A stretch of DNA of 32,839 nt. Source: a candidate division KSB1 bacterium. GTDB taxonomy: Bacteria; Zhuqueibacterota; JdFR-76; DREG01. The notes below the pieces were generated by a model that worked only from the letters and a program-made list of their open reading frames with translations, ran no database searches and was not told the DNA's origin. The stretch lies in the NCBI GenBank assembly GCA_022566355.1, contig JADFJB010000045.1:1-32839 (forward strand), written 5' to 3'. Shown piece by piece: positions 16,915-24,638 of this stretch; position 1 is the stretch's first letter; every line of letters begins with the position of its first letter. The translations under genes and the position numbers were made by a program.

Positions 16915-17395
16915 TTCCCTCAGTATTATTGAAAATGTCAACCCAGTTTTGTAATTCGTGTTGACTCATTTCCTCTTGCAAATTAGGCGAGGGGCTACTT
17001 TTTTTTGAATCAAGATATTTGCTGTAAAACTCCTCCGAGCGTATTGCCTGGGCTTTTGCACTTTTAGCGTATTGGTAAACAGAACTGTCAGAAGAGACCA
17101 CAAGTAAATTCTTAGGATTTTTGGATTTGTCCACAAATTGTTTGATAACCGTATCGGCAATTTGAGGTTTGATTGAATAAATAACGTGGATCTTATTAAT
17201 CGATTGATGGCTTGGTTGCCCAACTCGATCGCCATCAAACACCAAACGAATACTTATATTCTTCCGGGATATTAATCCGGTTAGTTTATTGATTAACTCA
17301 ATTCTGGCATGTTGAATATCAATTTTCAAAAACTCACGCAATTCTTTGACTCGGTGAATCAAATTGTATCCGTCTATAATGATGCTTGGTTTCAT
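16904..17395 (-). CDS. NYN-domain (YacP-like) ribonuclease
   Basis: A 163-aa PIN-like NYN domain of the YacP type. The nuclease acidic residues appear in IIDGYNLIH (6-14) and LVFDGD (51-56). Also visible are the ADTVIKQFV helix (about 80-88) and LVVSSDSSV (98-106). The YacP/Rae1 family includes endoribonucleases acting on mRNA, in Bacillus at the ribosome. A charged tail of about 30 residues follows. It is the first gene of a tight operon and overlaps the kinase start (ATGAAAAATAA). No strong ribosome site precedes its ATG. An RNase ahead of a two-component system may be chance co-transcription or real functional coupling. Confidence 0.85.
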   Translation of the reverse strand: MKPSIIIDGYNLIHRVKELREFLKIDIQHARIELINKLTGLISRKNISIRLVFDGDRVGQPSHQSINKIHVIYSIKPQIADTVIKQFVDKSKNPKNLLVVSSDSSVYQYAKSAKAQAIRSEEFYSKYLDSKKSSPSPNLQEEMSQHELQNWVDIFNNTEGNEK

Positions 17396-17447
17396 GCTTG
17401 AAAACAGCTGATGTTTTTTTGATCTCTATGTTTTTAAATTACTTTTT

Positions 17448-17540
17448 GACAGGATCAACAAGATGTAGCATAAGCATCGATTTCGATAAAAATTGAATCA
17501 ATCCACTCTTTTCTGGTTTTGATATCCTGTAAATCCTGTC
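17448..17540. repeat. interspersed palindromic repeat GACAGGAT...ATCCTGTC (copy 2)
   Basis: The left arm GACAGGATCAACAAGAT at 17448-17464 and the right arm ATATCCTGTAAATCCTGTC ending at 17540 pair imperfectly over about 18 bases, and perfectly over the outer 8. TTTTT precedes and AAAAAAAA follows, extending the dyad to TTTTTGACAGGAT/ATCCTGTCAAAAA. The spacer (about 58 bases) differs entirely from copy 1 at 5462-5517, so the arms are conserved and the loop is not. It sits between DUF488 and the NYN operon, where it could act as a terminator for the DUF488 transcript. Confidence 0.8.
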
Positions 17541-17590
17541 AAAAAAAATGAACAATACTAATTAATTTTAATTAGTTAAAAATCCTATTA

Positions 17591-18031
17591 TTAAAATAAT
17601 GAGATCGGGTGAGAAATCGCCCGGTTTTTTTCCACAAGATGCAATACCTGCCAGTTTAACCGAATAAATTTATCGGCAATAAATTTTCTATGACAATGTA
17701 AATAATTTTTTTCGGCACACATAAAACAAGTATTTTCGTATTTTGCAATTTTAAACAATTCTTTCATGCCTGAAATAAATGAGTCTGATTTCATGTACTT
17801 CGAATAGTCGATATTTCTTTTTCCTCCCAGATCTTTACCGAGAAAACTGTATTTGAGTCCTTCAGGACTATTGGAAAATGAGTCTTCAAAGGCTTCTCGA
17901 TTGAAATGTGGAAATCGGTTTGAAACCGGGTAATGTCTGACATCCACAAGATGATTGATTTCGTAATTTAACAAAATAGATAAAAAATCGGAGAAGCTTC
18001 GGTTACTATGGCCAATTGAATATACCTTCAC
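17591..18031 (-). CDS. DUF488 family protein
   Basis: A 146-aa cytoplasmic DUF488 protein. The family signature is clear: YSIGHSNRS (4-12), VDVRHYPVSNRFPHFN (29-44), FLGKDLGG (63-70), FMCAEKNYLHCHR (103-115) and IADKFI. The conserved Cys105/Cys113/His114/Arg115 cluster suggests a metal or substrate site; the biochemical role of the family is not established. Translation begins at GTG with an upstream GAGGTGA ribosome site about ten bases away; no in-frame ATG serves better. It is separated from the NYN operon by a palindromic repeat, so it is probably transcribed alone. Confidence 0.9.
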   Translation of the reverse strand: MKVYSIGHSNRSFSDFLSILLNYEINHLVDVRHYPVSNRFPHFNREAFEDSFSNSPEGLKYSFLGKDLGGKRNIDYSKYMKSDSFISGMKELFKIAKYENTCFMCAEKNYLHCHRKFIADKFIRLNWQVLHLVEKNRAISHPISLF

Positions 18032-18356
18032 TTTTCTGGTTCACCTCAATATTATTTGCATTGTCTAATTTAAAAGTGTGTTAGAATCGGTGCAACTGTT
18101 TTTACCTCTATTACCATATTATCGTACCTTTAGGTTCATGTGTCTGTACCAAATGGTACATAATTTCTGAGGTTAAATCTATTCAGTTTTATGATATTGA
18201 GCGATTTTGGATAGTTTGTGCTTAAAACAGGGTCACATGAACATTTTTTTAAAGTGGCACAAAGTTTGACTTATGAAAGAGCGGAATAAGTAACACGGGC
18301 CCAAAAAAAGTGACAAGATCATTGAAAAATTTAACAATAAACAAAGGAGAAGAACA
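18032..18356. other. divergent intergenic region between DUF488 and lipoprotein genes
   Basis: 325 bases that must carry promoters for both divergent genes. It contains a small dyad TGTACC-AAAT-GGTACA at 18145-18160, which could be an operator. It also contains a sigma-54-like sequence TGGCAC-N5-TTGA at 18255-18269 whose -12 element lacks the canonical C. A strong ribosome site (AAAGGAGA) precedes the lipoprotein ATG. No ORF or RNA gene is evident. Confidence 0.55.
18145..18160. promoter_or_regulatory. short dyad TGTACC-AAAT-GGTACA, candidate operator
   Basis: Perfect 6-bp arms around a 4-base centre in the divergent intergenic region. Placement between two promoters fits a regulator site, but such short dyads occur by chance and no matching regulator is identifiable. 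Confidence 0.3.
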
Positions 18357-19292
18357 ATGAAAAGGAATATTTGGATTAGAATGTTATTAGCGCCATTAGC
18401 TGTTGGACTATTGTTTGGATGTTCAAAAGATCCATCTTCATTCGATTTGGATTCTGATGAAGAAGCTATAAGGGCATTAATTGAAGAAAATGAAGATTAT
18501 TTTACAACTGCCGGAATCAATGATGACGGCGCTCAGCCACTTGTTTATTCTATCGATGGATTTGGTAAAACGGCAAACCTTATCGATCCACTTCGATTTG
18601 GCCGTAAAGGTAGATTTCAGTTAGAACATCTGTCAATCGACAGAGTCGATGATTCAACTCTTGTAGCCACAATTATAAAATCCTTTAATGGCAATTTCCT
18701 AATTCTCGCTTCGGACACAACAGATTCAGTCGCCCAGGGAATTCTTTATACAAAAGACATGGAAAATGAAATTGTTCGTAAAGCGATATTCAAAAAAAGA
18801 GGAAATAGCGGAGACCGTCGAAAAGACTGGAAGTTGAGAAGAGTATCCGGATCAGAAACGCAAAGCCCTGAGACGACACTATCATTTGTAAATATAACCA
18901 TACAAAACTCCGATGGGCAGGAATGGTCCATTGAAGATCCTCTGGAATTCTTTAGAGACTTGGAAGCTATTCCAACACTGCAACCAGGTGATTCTGTAAA
19001 AGTATTTGCAAAAATTAATAATTCTTCACCATACCTGGAAAAGCCTGGCGAGACTGTTTCGCTGCGATATAAGAATGATCGCCGGATGCGACGCGCAAGG
19101 AAGGGCTTGAATGATGATGGAGTATACCCTGATGAAGCAGCTGGGGATGGAACCTACAGCGGATACTGGGTTGTTGGTCAAAGACGTGGAATTTACCATG
19201 CCTTTGTCGATGCAATCGACAACGGTACTATCTATGATGACCAGCTACAATATAATTCTAAAATATGGGGATTTACCTACATCGTCAAATAG
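18357..19292 (+). CDS. lipoprotein with C-terminal choice-of-anchor-X-like domain, function unknown
   Basis: A 311-aa lipoprotein with leader LAVGLLFGC and lipidated C22. The following acidic stretch (SFDLDSDEEAIRALIEENEDYF) resembles the SnoaL/DUF-like start of many FCB lipoproteins. Residues about 165-310 form a beta-rich domain with the motif LNDDGVYPDEAAGDGTYSGY (about 252-271), then GIYHAFVDAIDNGTIYDD. This D-D-G...AGDGTYS pattern is typical of 'choice-of-anchor X' Ig-like domains on surface lipoproteins. It has a strong AAAGGAGA ribosome site and ends before a strong stem-loop, so it is probably a single-gene transcript. No enzymatic motif is visible. Confidence 0.75.
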   Translation: MKRNIWIRMLLAPLAVGLLFGCSKDPSSFDLDSDEEAIRALIEENEDYFTTAGINDDGAQPLVYSIDGFGKTANLIDPLRFGRKGRFQLEHLSIDRVDDSTLVATIIKSFNGNFLILASDTTDSVAQGILYTKDMENEIVRKAIFKKRGNSGDRRKDWKLRRVSGSETQSPETTLSFVNITIQNSDGQEWSIEDPLEFFRDLEAIPTLQPGDSVKVFAKINNSSPYLEKPGETVSLRYKNDRRMRRARKGLNDDGVYPDEAAGDGTYSGYWVVGQRRGIYHAFVDAIDNGTIYDDQLQYNSKIWGFTYIVK

Positions 19293-19308
19293 CGGAGTAT
19301 GGTAAGGG

Positions 19309-19337
19309 AGAGGGAGCTTCGGCTCCCTCTAATTATT
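19309..19337 (+). terminator. strong stem-loop terminator after the lipoprotein gene
   Basis: AGAGGGAGC (19309-19317) pairs perfectly with GCTCCCTCT (19322-19330) around a TTCG tetraloop: nine base pairs and an unusually stable loop. The downstream tract AATTATT is only moderately T-rich. It lies 17 bases after the lipoprotein stop codon. Confidence 0.8.
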
Positions 19338-19362
19338 ATAATAAGAAAAACCAGGAGAAAAA

Positions 19363-19569
19363 ATGACACTTAAATCAGTTAGAAAGTTAAAATCTGCAAC
19401 CATTTTTGTTAAGAGTATTTTTTTTCCATCCGATTTAACGAATAGTTATTCACAATATTCAAATATCTATCTTGAAAGAATCATTCATTATAAATCTACA
19501 AGATTGGCTTTCATATCTGTAAATCAAACTCTTAATTTTTATATTTCATTAAACAAGGAGGTATCATGA
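19363..19569 (+). CDS. 68-codon ORF coupled to the modular surface protein (possible leader peptide)
   Basis: A small ORF with no recognised family. It has a good ribosome site (AGGAG, about 8 bases before ATG), is rich in Ser, Lys, Ile and Tyr, and has no signal peptide or transmembrane helix that I can see. Its final codons carry the AAGGAGG ribosome site of the next gene. Its TGA overlaps the next ATG (ATGA), so the two would be translationally coupled. It lies just after a strong terminator, so it would start the transcript of the surface-protein gene. It may be a regulatory leader or simply a long 5' untranslated region that happens to be open. No homology evidence. Confidence 0.4.
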   Translation: MTLKSVRKLKSATIFVKSIFFPSDLTNSYSQYSNIYLERIIHYKSTRLAFISVNQTLNFYISLNKEVS

Positions 19570-22500
19570 GGCAATTTACTAAATATTTAAACAGTGTCGT
19601 TCTTGCTGTATCCGTATGTCTGGGACTGTTTAATTCGGAAACACCAGCACAGCAACAAACAAATGAAATTTTGGTTATTTCACCGGAAGAAGCGAAAGTG
19701 CCAATCCAGGGAACGGTTCGTTTTCGAGCACAGCTATTTGGAGTTTCAAATTTTACTGCTTTAACTGCCGATCGGATTGATTGGAAAGTAGAGCCTGAAG
19801 ATTTAGGAAGAATAACCGATGATGGCTTTTTTATTGCGGGCAACAAACCCGGTAACGGAGCTATAATCGCGACTGCAATATTATTAAATCGTGAAGTTAA
19901 AGCCAGAGCAAAAATAGTAGTAGGGGAGACCGATGTTGAAGATCGCACCAAACTGGAGTTAATTGTTCAGCCGAAAAAAGCCGCGTTAGGTTTTGGAGAT
20001 TCACTAAGATTCCATGCTAAATTGAGCTATAAGAATAGCGATAAAGTTGTTCCGAATCTACTCGTTAACTGGTTGGTTAAACCGAGGCATATTGGAAAAA
20101 TCAACCAGCGTGGATTATTTGTCGCCGGGAATGATCCGGTTCAGGGCGAAGTGATAGCATATATAGAGTACAATGGAACCAGGATTTTTGGTGGTTCGCA
20201 AGTTGTGGTTGGCAGTCGTCCTAATGCCGCTGCAGCCGGCAGAGTGACAGATGAAAATTCCGGAGAAGGAGTAGAGAATGCAGCAGTTGTGGCTTATCGG
20301 ATAGGCCACGTACGTTGGTCCAGAAGAGTGTTAACTGACCCTGATGGAAATTATTTACTAGAGAAATTGATCCCGGGCAAATATGTACTTTGGGCCAAAG
20401 GTAAAGGATATATCACAGAATATTTTGAGGAAGCTCAAAGCTTTAAAGATGCAACACCAGTGCAGATGGCTGAAAATGACACTGCAAATGGAATTAATTT
20501 TACTATGAATCATGGTGGAGTAATTGCAGGAACGGTTTACAGTAATGTTAACTCATTGCCACTTGCTCATGCGCATGTTAGTGTTTTCGGTAGAAATAGT
20601 TTAGATGTAAATTTAAAACACCATAGTGTAACAGATGAAAATGGGAATTATATAATAGACAACCTGCGTACGGGTGATTATTTGGTTGTAGCTGATAAGC
20701 CAGGTTACCAGCATGAGTTTTTTGATAATGCGGTTAGACCGGATGAAGCGACTGCTGTGCATGTCGAAGTGCCGGATACCACAAATGGAATTGATTTTTC
20801 TCTTTCAATGCATGGCGCCATTTCAGGTCGCGTTATTGTAGATGATTCGACAAACGCCCCCATTAAAGGAGCCATTGTATTTGCCAGGGATTTGAATAAT
20901 TCACGTTCGGATCGTGACAAAAAAGTACGCACAAATGAAAATGGTGAATACTTGTTGGAATTGGATCCTGGCTTTTATTTAATGGGTGTCGAAGCAAAAG
21001 ATTATAATAATGAGTTCTTTGATGATGTTTTCATTCCTGCTCTAGCTACTCCAGTCCAAGTCATAGAAAATGAACATACAGGCGACATCAATTTTGCACT
21101 TCTGCCTTTGAGTACAATGAGTGGTGTAGTAACAGATGGTAATGGCAGTCCAATTGAGAGAGCTTCCGTTTTTGCATATCCAGAAGTCGGCCAGGGGCAT
21201 TCGGTAAAAACCGAAACGAACGAAAACGGGGAATATTTATTAACCGGGTTATATGCCGGCATTTATTTTGTAAAAGCAAACGCTAGAGGATTTCATCCCG
21301 AGTTCTACTTAGAGGCAAAGAGATTAAGCGATGCTACTCCTGTTTCTGTTGGTATAAATGAGCAAATTGGGGATATTGATTTTACTTTAGATGCCGCTTC
21401 TGCAATCGAAGGGATTGTGGTTTCGGAAGATGAAGGAAATCCTCCACTGGCGAGAGCACTGATCATCGCAAAATTGATTGGCGCACCCTTTCAAAGTAAA
21501 GCTTTCTCAAATGATGATGGAAGTTACCGGATTGATAACCTTCCTGCCGGATCTTATTATGTATATGCAATGGCAAGAGGATTTCATCGGGAATTTTTTG
21601 ACAATGCCGTAACTCGTGAAGAAGCTACTGTAGTTGATCTGGATGTGGCAGAAGTCGAAGCCGGTATAGATTTCAGCCTTAAACCTATTCCTGATCACGA
21701 AGGATCTATCAGTGGTTTGGTGACCGCAGATTTAGACAGCTTACCAATCCCAGGCGCAATCGTGGTTGCGGTGGGCGCTCAAAGTGGCCCGCCATTTTTT
21801 GGTGTGACTAGTGCTGATGGACTTTATGAATTAAAGGGTTTACCCAATGGTGATTATTACGTAATGTCTTGGGCCGATGGTTATATTGGCGAATTCTTTG
21901 ATGATGTCCACAATTGGCATAAAGCAACATTGGTGAATGTTGTTTCACCGCATGAGTCATCCAGTATTGATTTTGCCTTGGCCAAAAAACGCAATGGCCC
22001 TTATAGAGTCCGAGGCAAGGTAGTAACACGGCAAAATCAGCCTATTGCCAATGCATTGATATATGCAAGATCTAAGCGTGGAATAGATGGATTTGCAGTT
22101 AGTGATGAAGAAGGTAATTATGAAATCAATGAGATGGCAGCGGGACAAGTTCAGATAATCGCTGCAGTACCCGGATTAAAGCAAAACAACGACAATAATT
22201 TAGCATCGGATGATTCAGTAACCGTTGATTTAAATTCCGGGAATGACAATTATCAAGCAAATATTACGATGGATGGTGATGTCGCAACCGGTGTCGATGC
22301 AATAGATGGCGCGATTCCGGAAACATATGGATTGGATCAAAATTATCCGAATCCATTCAATCCGGAAACTACAATTCAAATACACCTGCCAGTTAGCGGA
22401 GAAGTTACTCTTAAGGTTTATAATTTATTGGGACAGGAAATTGTAACCCTGGCAAACGAGATTCTGGAAGCCGGAAATCATGTGCTAAACTGGAACGGAT

Positions 22501-22613
22501 TGAACAAGTTTCAAACTCAAGTGCCGTCGGGAATCTATTATTATAGAATTCAGGTAAAGAACGGAAAAAATGTCACTTTTGAACAAATTCGAAAAATGAC
22601 TTTACTGAAGTAA
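19566..22613 (+). CDS. modular surface protein: two Ig-like domains, seven carboxypeptidase-regulatory-like modules, type IX sorting tail
   Basis: A 1015-aa secreted protein. The signal peptide is about 1-29 (cleavage near TPAQQ). Two Ig/Big-like domains (about 35-120 and 130-216) each contain a W-x-V-x-P...GxI...GxFxAGN pattern. Seven tandem carboxypeptidase-regulatory-like/SdrD-B-like modules follow: about 224-314, 317-413, 417-512, 517-608, 612-705, 713-805 and 814-902. Six share the ending 'G-[YF]..E[FY]F....ATxVxV......I[DN]F.[LM]'; the seventh lacks the EFFD part. A type IX C-terminal sorting domain starts at LDQNYPNPFNP (about 923). It is probably a long surface-attached rod or adhesin; no enzyme domain is seen. 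An excellent ribosome site (AAGGAGG) precedes its ATG. A hairpin follows the stop. Confidence 0.9.
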   Translation: MRQFTKYLNSVVLAVSVCLGLFNSETPAQQQTNEILVISPEEAKVPIQGTVRFRAQLFGVSNFTALTADRIDWKVEPEDLGRITDDGFFIAGNKPGNGAIIATAILLNREVKARAKIVVGETDVEDRTKLELIVQPKKAALGFGDSLRFHAKLSYKNSDKVVPNLLVNWLVKPRHIGKINQRGLFVAGNDPVQGEVIAYIEYNGTRIFGGSQVVVGSRPNAAAAGRVTDENSGEGVENAAVVAYRIGHVRWSRRVLTDPDGNYLLEKLIPGKYVLWAKGKGYITEYFEEAQSFKDATPVQMAENDTANGINFTMNHGGVIAGTVYSNVNSLPLAHAHVSVFGRNSLDVNLKHHSVTDENGNYIIDNLRTGDYLVVADKPGYQHEFFDNAVRPDEATAVHVEVPDTTNGIDFSLSMHGAISGRVIVDDSTNAPIKGAIVFARDLNNSRSDRDKKVRTNENGEYLLELDPGFYLMGVEAKDYNNEFFDDVFIPALATPVQVIENEHTGDINFALLPLSTMSGVVTDGNGSPIERASVFAYPEVGQGHSVKTETNENGEYLLTGLYAGIYFVKANARGFHPEFYLEAKRLSDATPVSVGINEQIGDIDFTLDAASAIEGIVVSEDEGNPPLARALIIAKLIGAPFQSKAFSNDDGSYRIDNLPAGSYYVYAMARGFHREFFDNAVTREEATVVDLDVAEVEAGIDFSLKPIPDHEGSISGLVTADLDSLPIPGAIVVAVGAQSGPPFFGVTSADGLYELKGLPNGDYYVMSWADGYIGEFFDDVHNWHKATLVNVVSPHESSSIDFALAKKRNGPYRVRGKVVTRQNQPIANALIYARSKRGIDGFAVSDEEGNYEINEMAAGQVQIIAAVPGLKQNNDNNLASDDSVTVDLNSGNDNYQANITMDGDVATGVDAIDGAIPETYGLDQNYPNPFNPETTIQIHLPVSGEVTLKVYNLLGQEIVTLANEILEAGNHVLNWNGLNKFQTQVPSGIYYYRIQVKNGKNVTFEQIRKMTLLK

Positions 22614-22632
22614 CTGAAATCATATCTCATTG

Positions 22633-22654
22633 GCGCTCCTATGGATGGGGGCGC
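22633..22654 (+). terminator. stem-loop after the modular surface protein
   Basis: GCGCTCCT (22633-22640) pairs with GGGGGCGC (22647-22654) through eight pairs, two of them G-U, around a six-base loop, 20 bases after the stop codon. The following bases TCTTGA are not a strong T tract, so termination may be partial. Confidence 0.5.
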
Positions 22655-22734
22655 TCTTGAGGTATGGTATTTGAACTTGATTTGCCTTTTGGATTTTGTT
22701 CTTATAAATTTGTTATCAACTATTGGAGTTAGAA

Positions 22735-23037
22735 ATGAAGATCAGATCAATGTTAACCATATTGATGGTTACAAGCCTTACTTGTTTAAATTTGGAGGGA
22801 TGTGCAACACGTGCAGTTTATGTAAAAACAGCGCCACCGGCTAAAAGAGCCGACGTGCGTCCGGCAAGACCTTTTGCCAAAGCTGTTTGGATTGCCGGAT
22901 TTTGGAGATGGAATGGCAACAAATATGTTTGGCTTAAGAGTAAATGGGTAAAACCTCAAAAGGGGTTTAAATGGGTTCCAGGTCATTGGAAAAACTCCTC
23001 CCGAGGATATCGCTGGATTCCGGGACACTGGAAGTAA
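22735..23037 (+). CDS. small YXWGXW-type repeat lipoprotein
   Basis: A 100-aa lipoprotein using the ATG at 22735, preceded by a TTGGAG ribosome site; a TTG four codons earlier is less likely. The leader ends LNLEGC (lipidated C23; Glu at -2 is unusual but tolerated). The mature part is basic and Trp-rich with a repeated aromatic motif: VWIAGFWRWNGNKYVWLKSKW, FKWVPGHWK and YRWIPGHWK. This is the 'YXW.G.W' repeat layout of BcpO-related small lipoproteins. The role of that family is poorly known. It is the first gene of a three-gene envelope run (18-bp and 20-bp gaps). Confidence 0.8.
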   Translation: MKIRSMLTILMVTSLTCLNLEGCATRAVYVKTAPPAKRADVRPARPFAKAVWIAGFWRWNGNKYVWLKSKWVKPQKGFKWVPGHWKNSSRGYRWIPGHWK

Positions 23038-23055
23038 ATAGACAGGAAAAACGAA

Positions 23056-24618
23056 ATGCCTTCTCGATCCCTAATATCACTAATTTCTCTAATCATTTTG
23101 TTATTGTTATTCGCAACATCTATTGAAGCTCAACCCACAGATTTAAGTTCTCGACAATCTATCGAGATTGTAAAGCGTCAATTGAAGTTTCTTATAGATG
23201 TAAACAAGCAATTCCCGAATGATAAAATTGATGATCTTATCCGAAAAATTGAAATACGCATTACTAAAGCGATTCATGCTCACGATAATAAACAGTTCAG
23301 ACTTGTGGCCCTGGAGATACAAACTGCAAAGATACTTATAAATCGAGCGATGACATTGGTTTTAAGAGGCCCTCTAACTATTTTGAAGCAGCAGTTGGAA
23401 GATAAAATTCGGATGGTAAGAAATGTACTGCAAAAAAATTTCCACCAGAATGCACATAAACTTCTGCAGCAGGCACTGAAGAACAAAAATGAAGCTGACG
23501 ATGCAGTTCAACATCGGAATCTTCAGAGGGCAGTAGAGTTTTATCGTATAGCCAAATTCAATATCGATAAAGCTTTTGATTTATTATCGAGGACCGGAGG
23601 GGATAAATTATACACTGCTTACCTGGAGGCAAAGGCCAATTATGAACAATTAATAAACCGAATTCATGGTCTATTAGCAGGAGATCGTAAGTTAGATATT
23701 AGCACTAACAAAGATCAGAAACTTTGCCGTGAATTATACAAACAAGCTTTAAATCAACAAAAACAAGCTGTAGCTGCCTTTAACCGGCGTGAACTCAAAA
23801 GGGCTATTGAACATTATGGCTGGGGCACTAGGCTAACTCTTAGGGCGATTGATGTATGCAAGCCTCCATCCATATCTGATGCACTAAGAAATTTGAGGCA
23901 AGCTGCATTTGAGGAATTGCAGCTAGTAAAAGAATTGATGCAATCTGTAGAGAGGTCGTTGCATGAAAATCCCTTTTCTCAACGAAACAAGTTATATCGA
24001 CAGGCCCAACAGGTATATTCAGATGCATCTCGCTCTTTTGATGTTGGGGATTACTCCCAGGCTGTGCAAAAAATCAGACTGGTAAAACGGATTGTCAGTA
24101 GAGTATCCAAACTGTCTGGCAAAGAGGATGTAAGCAATCGTAACAGGTTTGAGCAAGAATTGGATCTGTTTAACAATTTGCTAAAAAAAATCGAACTTCA
24201 GGTAAAGGACAACCAAAATCAATCCTTTGAAAACATCCTAATAAATGCTCGTCGGTTTTTAGTGGAGAGTCAACATGCATATGCAAGCGGGAATAAAATT
24301 CTTGCCACGGCTAAACTATTTACGGCAACCAAATTTGTACTCAGTGTAAAGTCTCAACTATCCAATGAAGCCCAGGTTGATAACCTCAGGATTGAAGCAG
24401 GCACAGCTTTTGCCAGGTTTGAACAGAAGCATCTTGGTTTGCAAACTCAATTTGGCAGTAGCACCGATCCATTCATTCTTGCCTGGTTTGCGTTGGAATC
24501 AGAAATTTATCAATTGACATTAAATGCTAAAAATTCTGAAAAATATGAAATGGTGTTAGAAAATTCCCGAGTAGGTCTTCAGCTCATTGATCGAATTGAA
24601 AAGCATCAAAAGCAGTAA
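23056..24618 (+). CDS. exported all-helical repeat protein, function unknown
   Basis: A 520-aa protein with a clear signal peptide (about 5-25, ending SIEAQ). The mature part is almost entirely amphipathic helix. I can see about five spaced copies of a helical-pair unit at about 62-101, 135-177, 227-268, 313-354 and 394-435, each with a pattern like 'A....A..A....[DR]..RA...Y..AK..I..A...L'. The period is 80-92 residues. The unit is TPR/SEL1-like in style but matches no repeat family I can name. It is very rich in Gln, Lys, Arg and Leu, with no catalytic signature. It is probably a periplasmic scaffold. A good AGGAAA ribosome site lies 18 bp after the lipoprotein stop. Its neighbours are a lipoprotein and a putative outer-membrane barrel. 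Confidence 0.7.
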   Translation: MPSRSLISLISLIILLLLFATSIEAQPTDLSSRQSIEIVKRQLKFLIDVNKQFPNDKIDDLIRKIEIRITKAIHAHDNKQFRLVALEIQTAKILINRAMTLVLRGPLTILKQQLEDKIRMVRNVLQKNFHQNAHKLLQQALKNKNEADDAVQHRNLQRAVEFYRIAKFNIDKAFDLLSRTGGDKLYTAYLEAKANYEQLINRIHGLLAGDRKLDISTNKDQKLCRELYKQALNQQKQAVAAFNRRELKRAIEHYGWGTRLTLRAIDVCKPPSISDALRNLRQAAFEELQLVKELMQSVERSLHENPFSQRNKLYRQAQQVYSDASRSFDVGDYSQAVQKIRLVKRIVSRVSKLSGKEDVSNRNRFEQELDLFNNLLKKIELQVKDNQNQSFENILINARRFLVESQHAYASGNKILATAKLFTATKFVLSVKSQLSNEAQVDNLRIEAGTAFARFEQKHLGLQTQFGSSTDPFILAWFALESEIYQLTLNAKNSEKYEMVLENSRVGLQLIDRIEKHQKQ

Positions 24619-24638
24619 GCTGTGTTTCGGGCAAGCAA

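Noticed and set aside
16915-16941. Upstream ATG of the sensor kinase
   Set aside because: It lies within the NYN gene and lacks a well-placed ribosome site, whereas the ATG at 16914 follows GAGGGA.
16966-17238. 90-codon ORF inside the NYN gene
   Set aside because: Same-strand shadow frame of a gene with clear NYN motifs.
22641-22844. 67-codon plus-strand ORF overlapping the YXWGXW lipoprotein
   Set aside because: Overlaps a better gene in another frame that has a lipobox, ribosome site and family motif.
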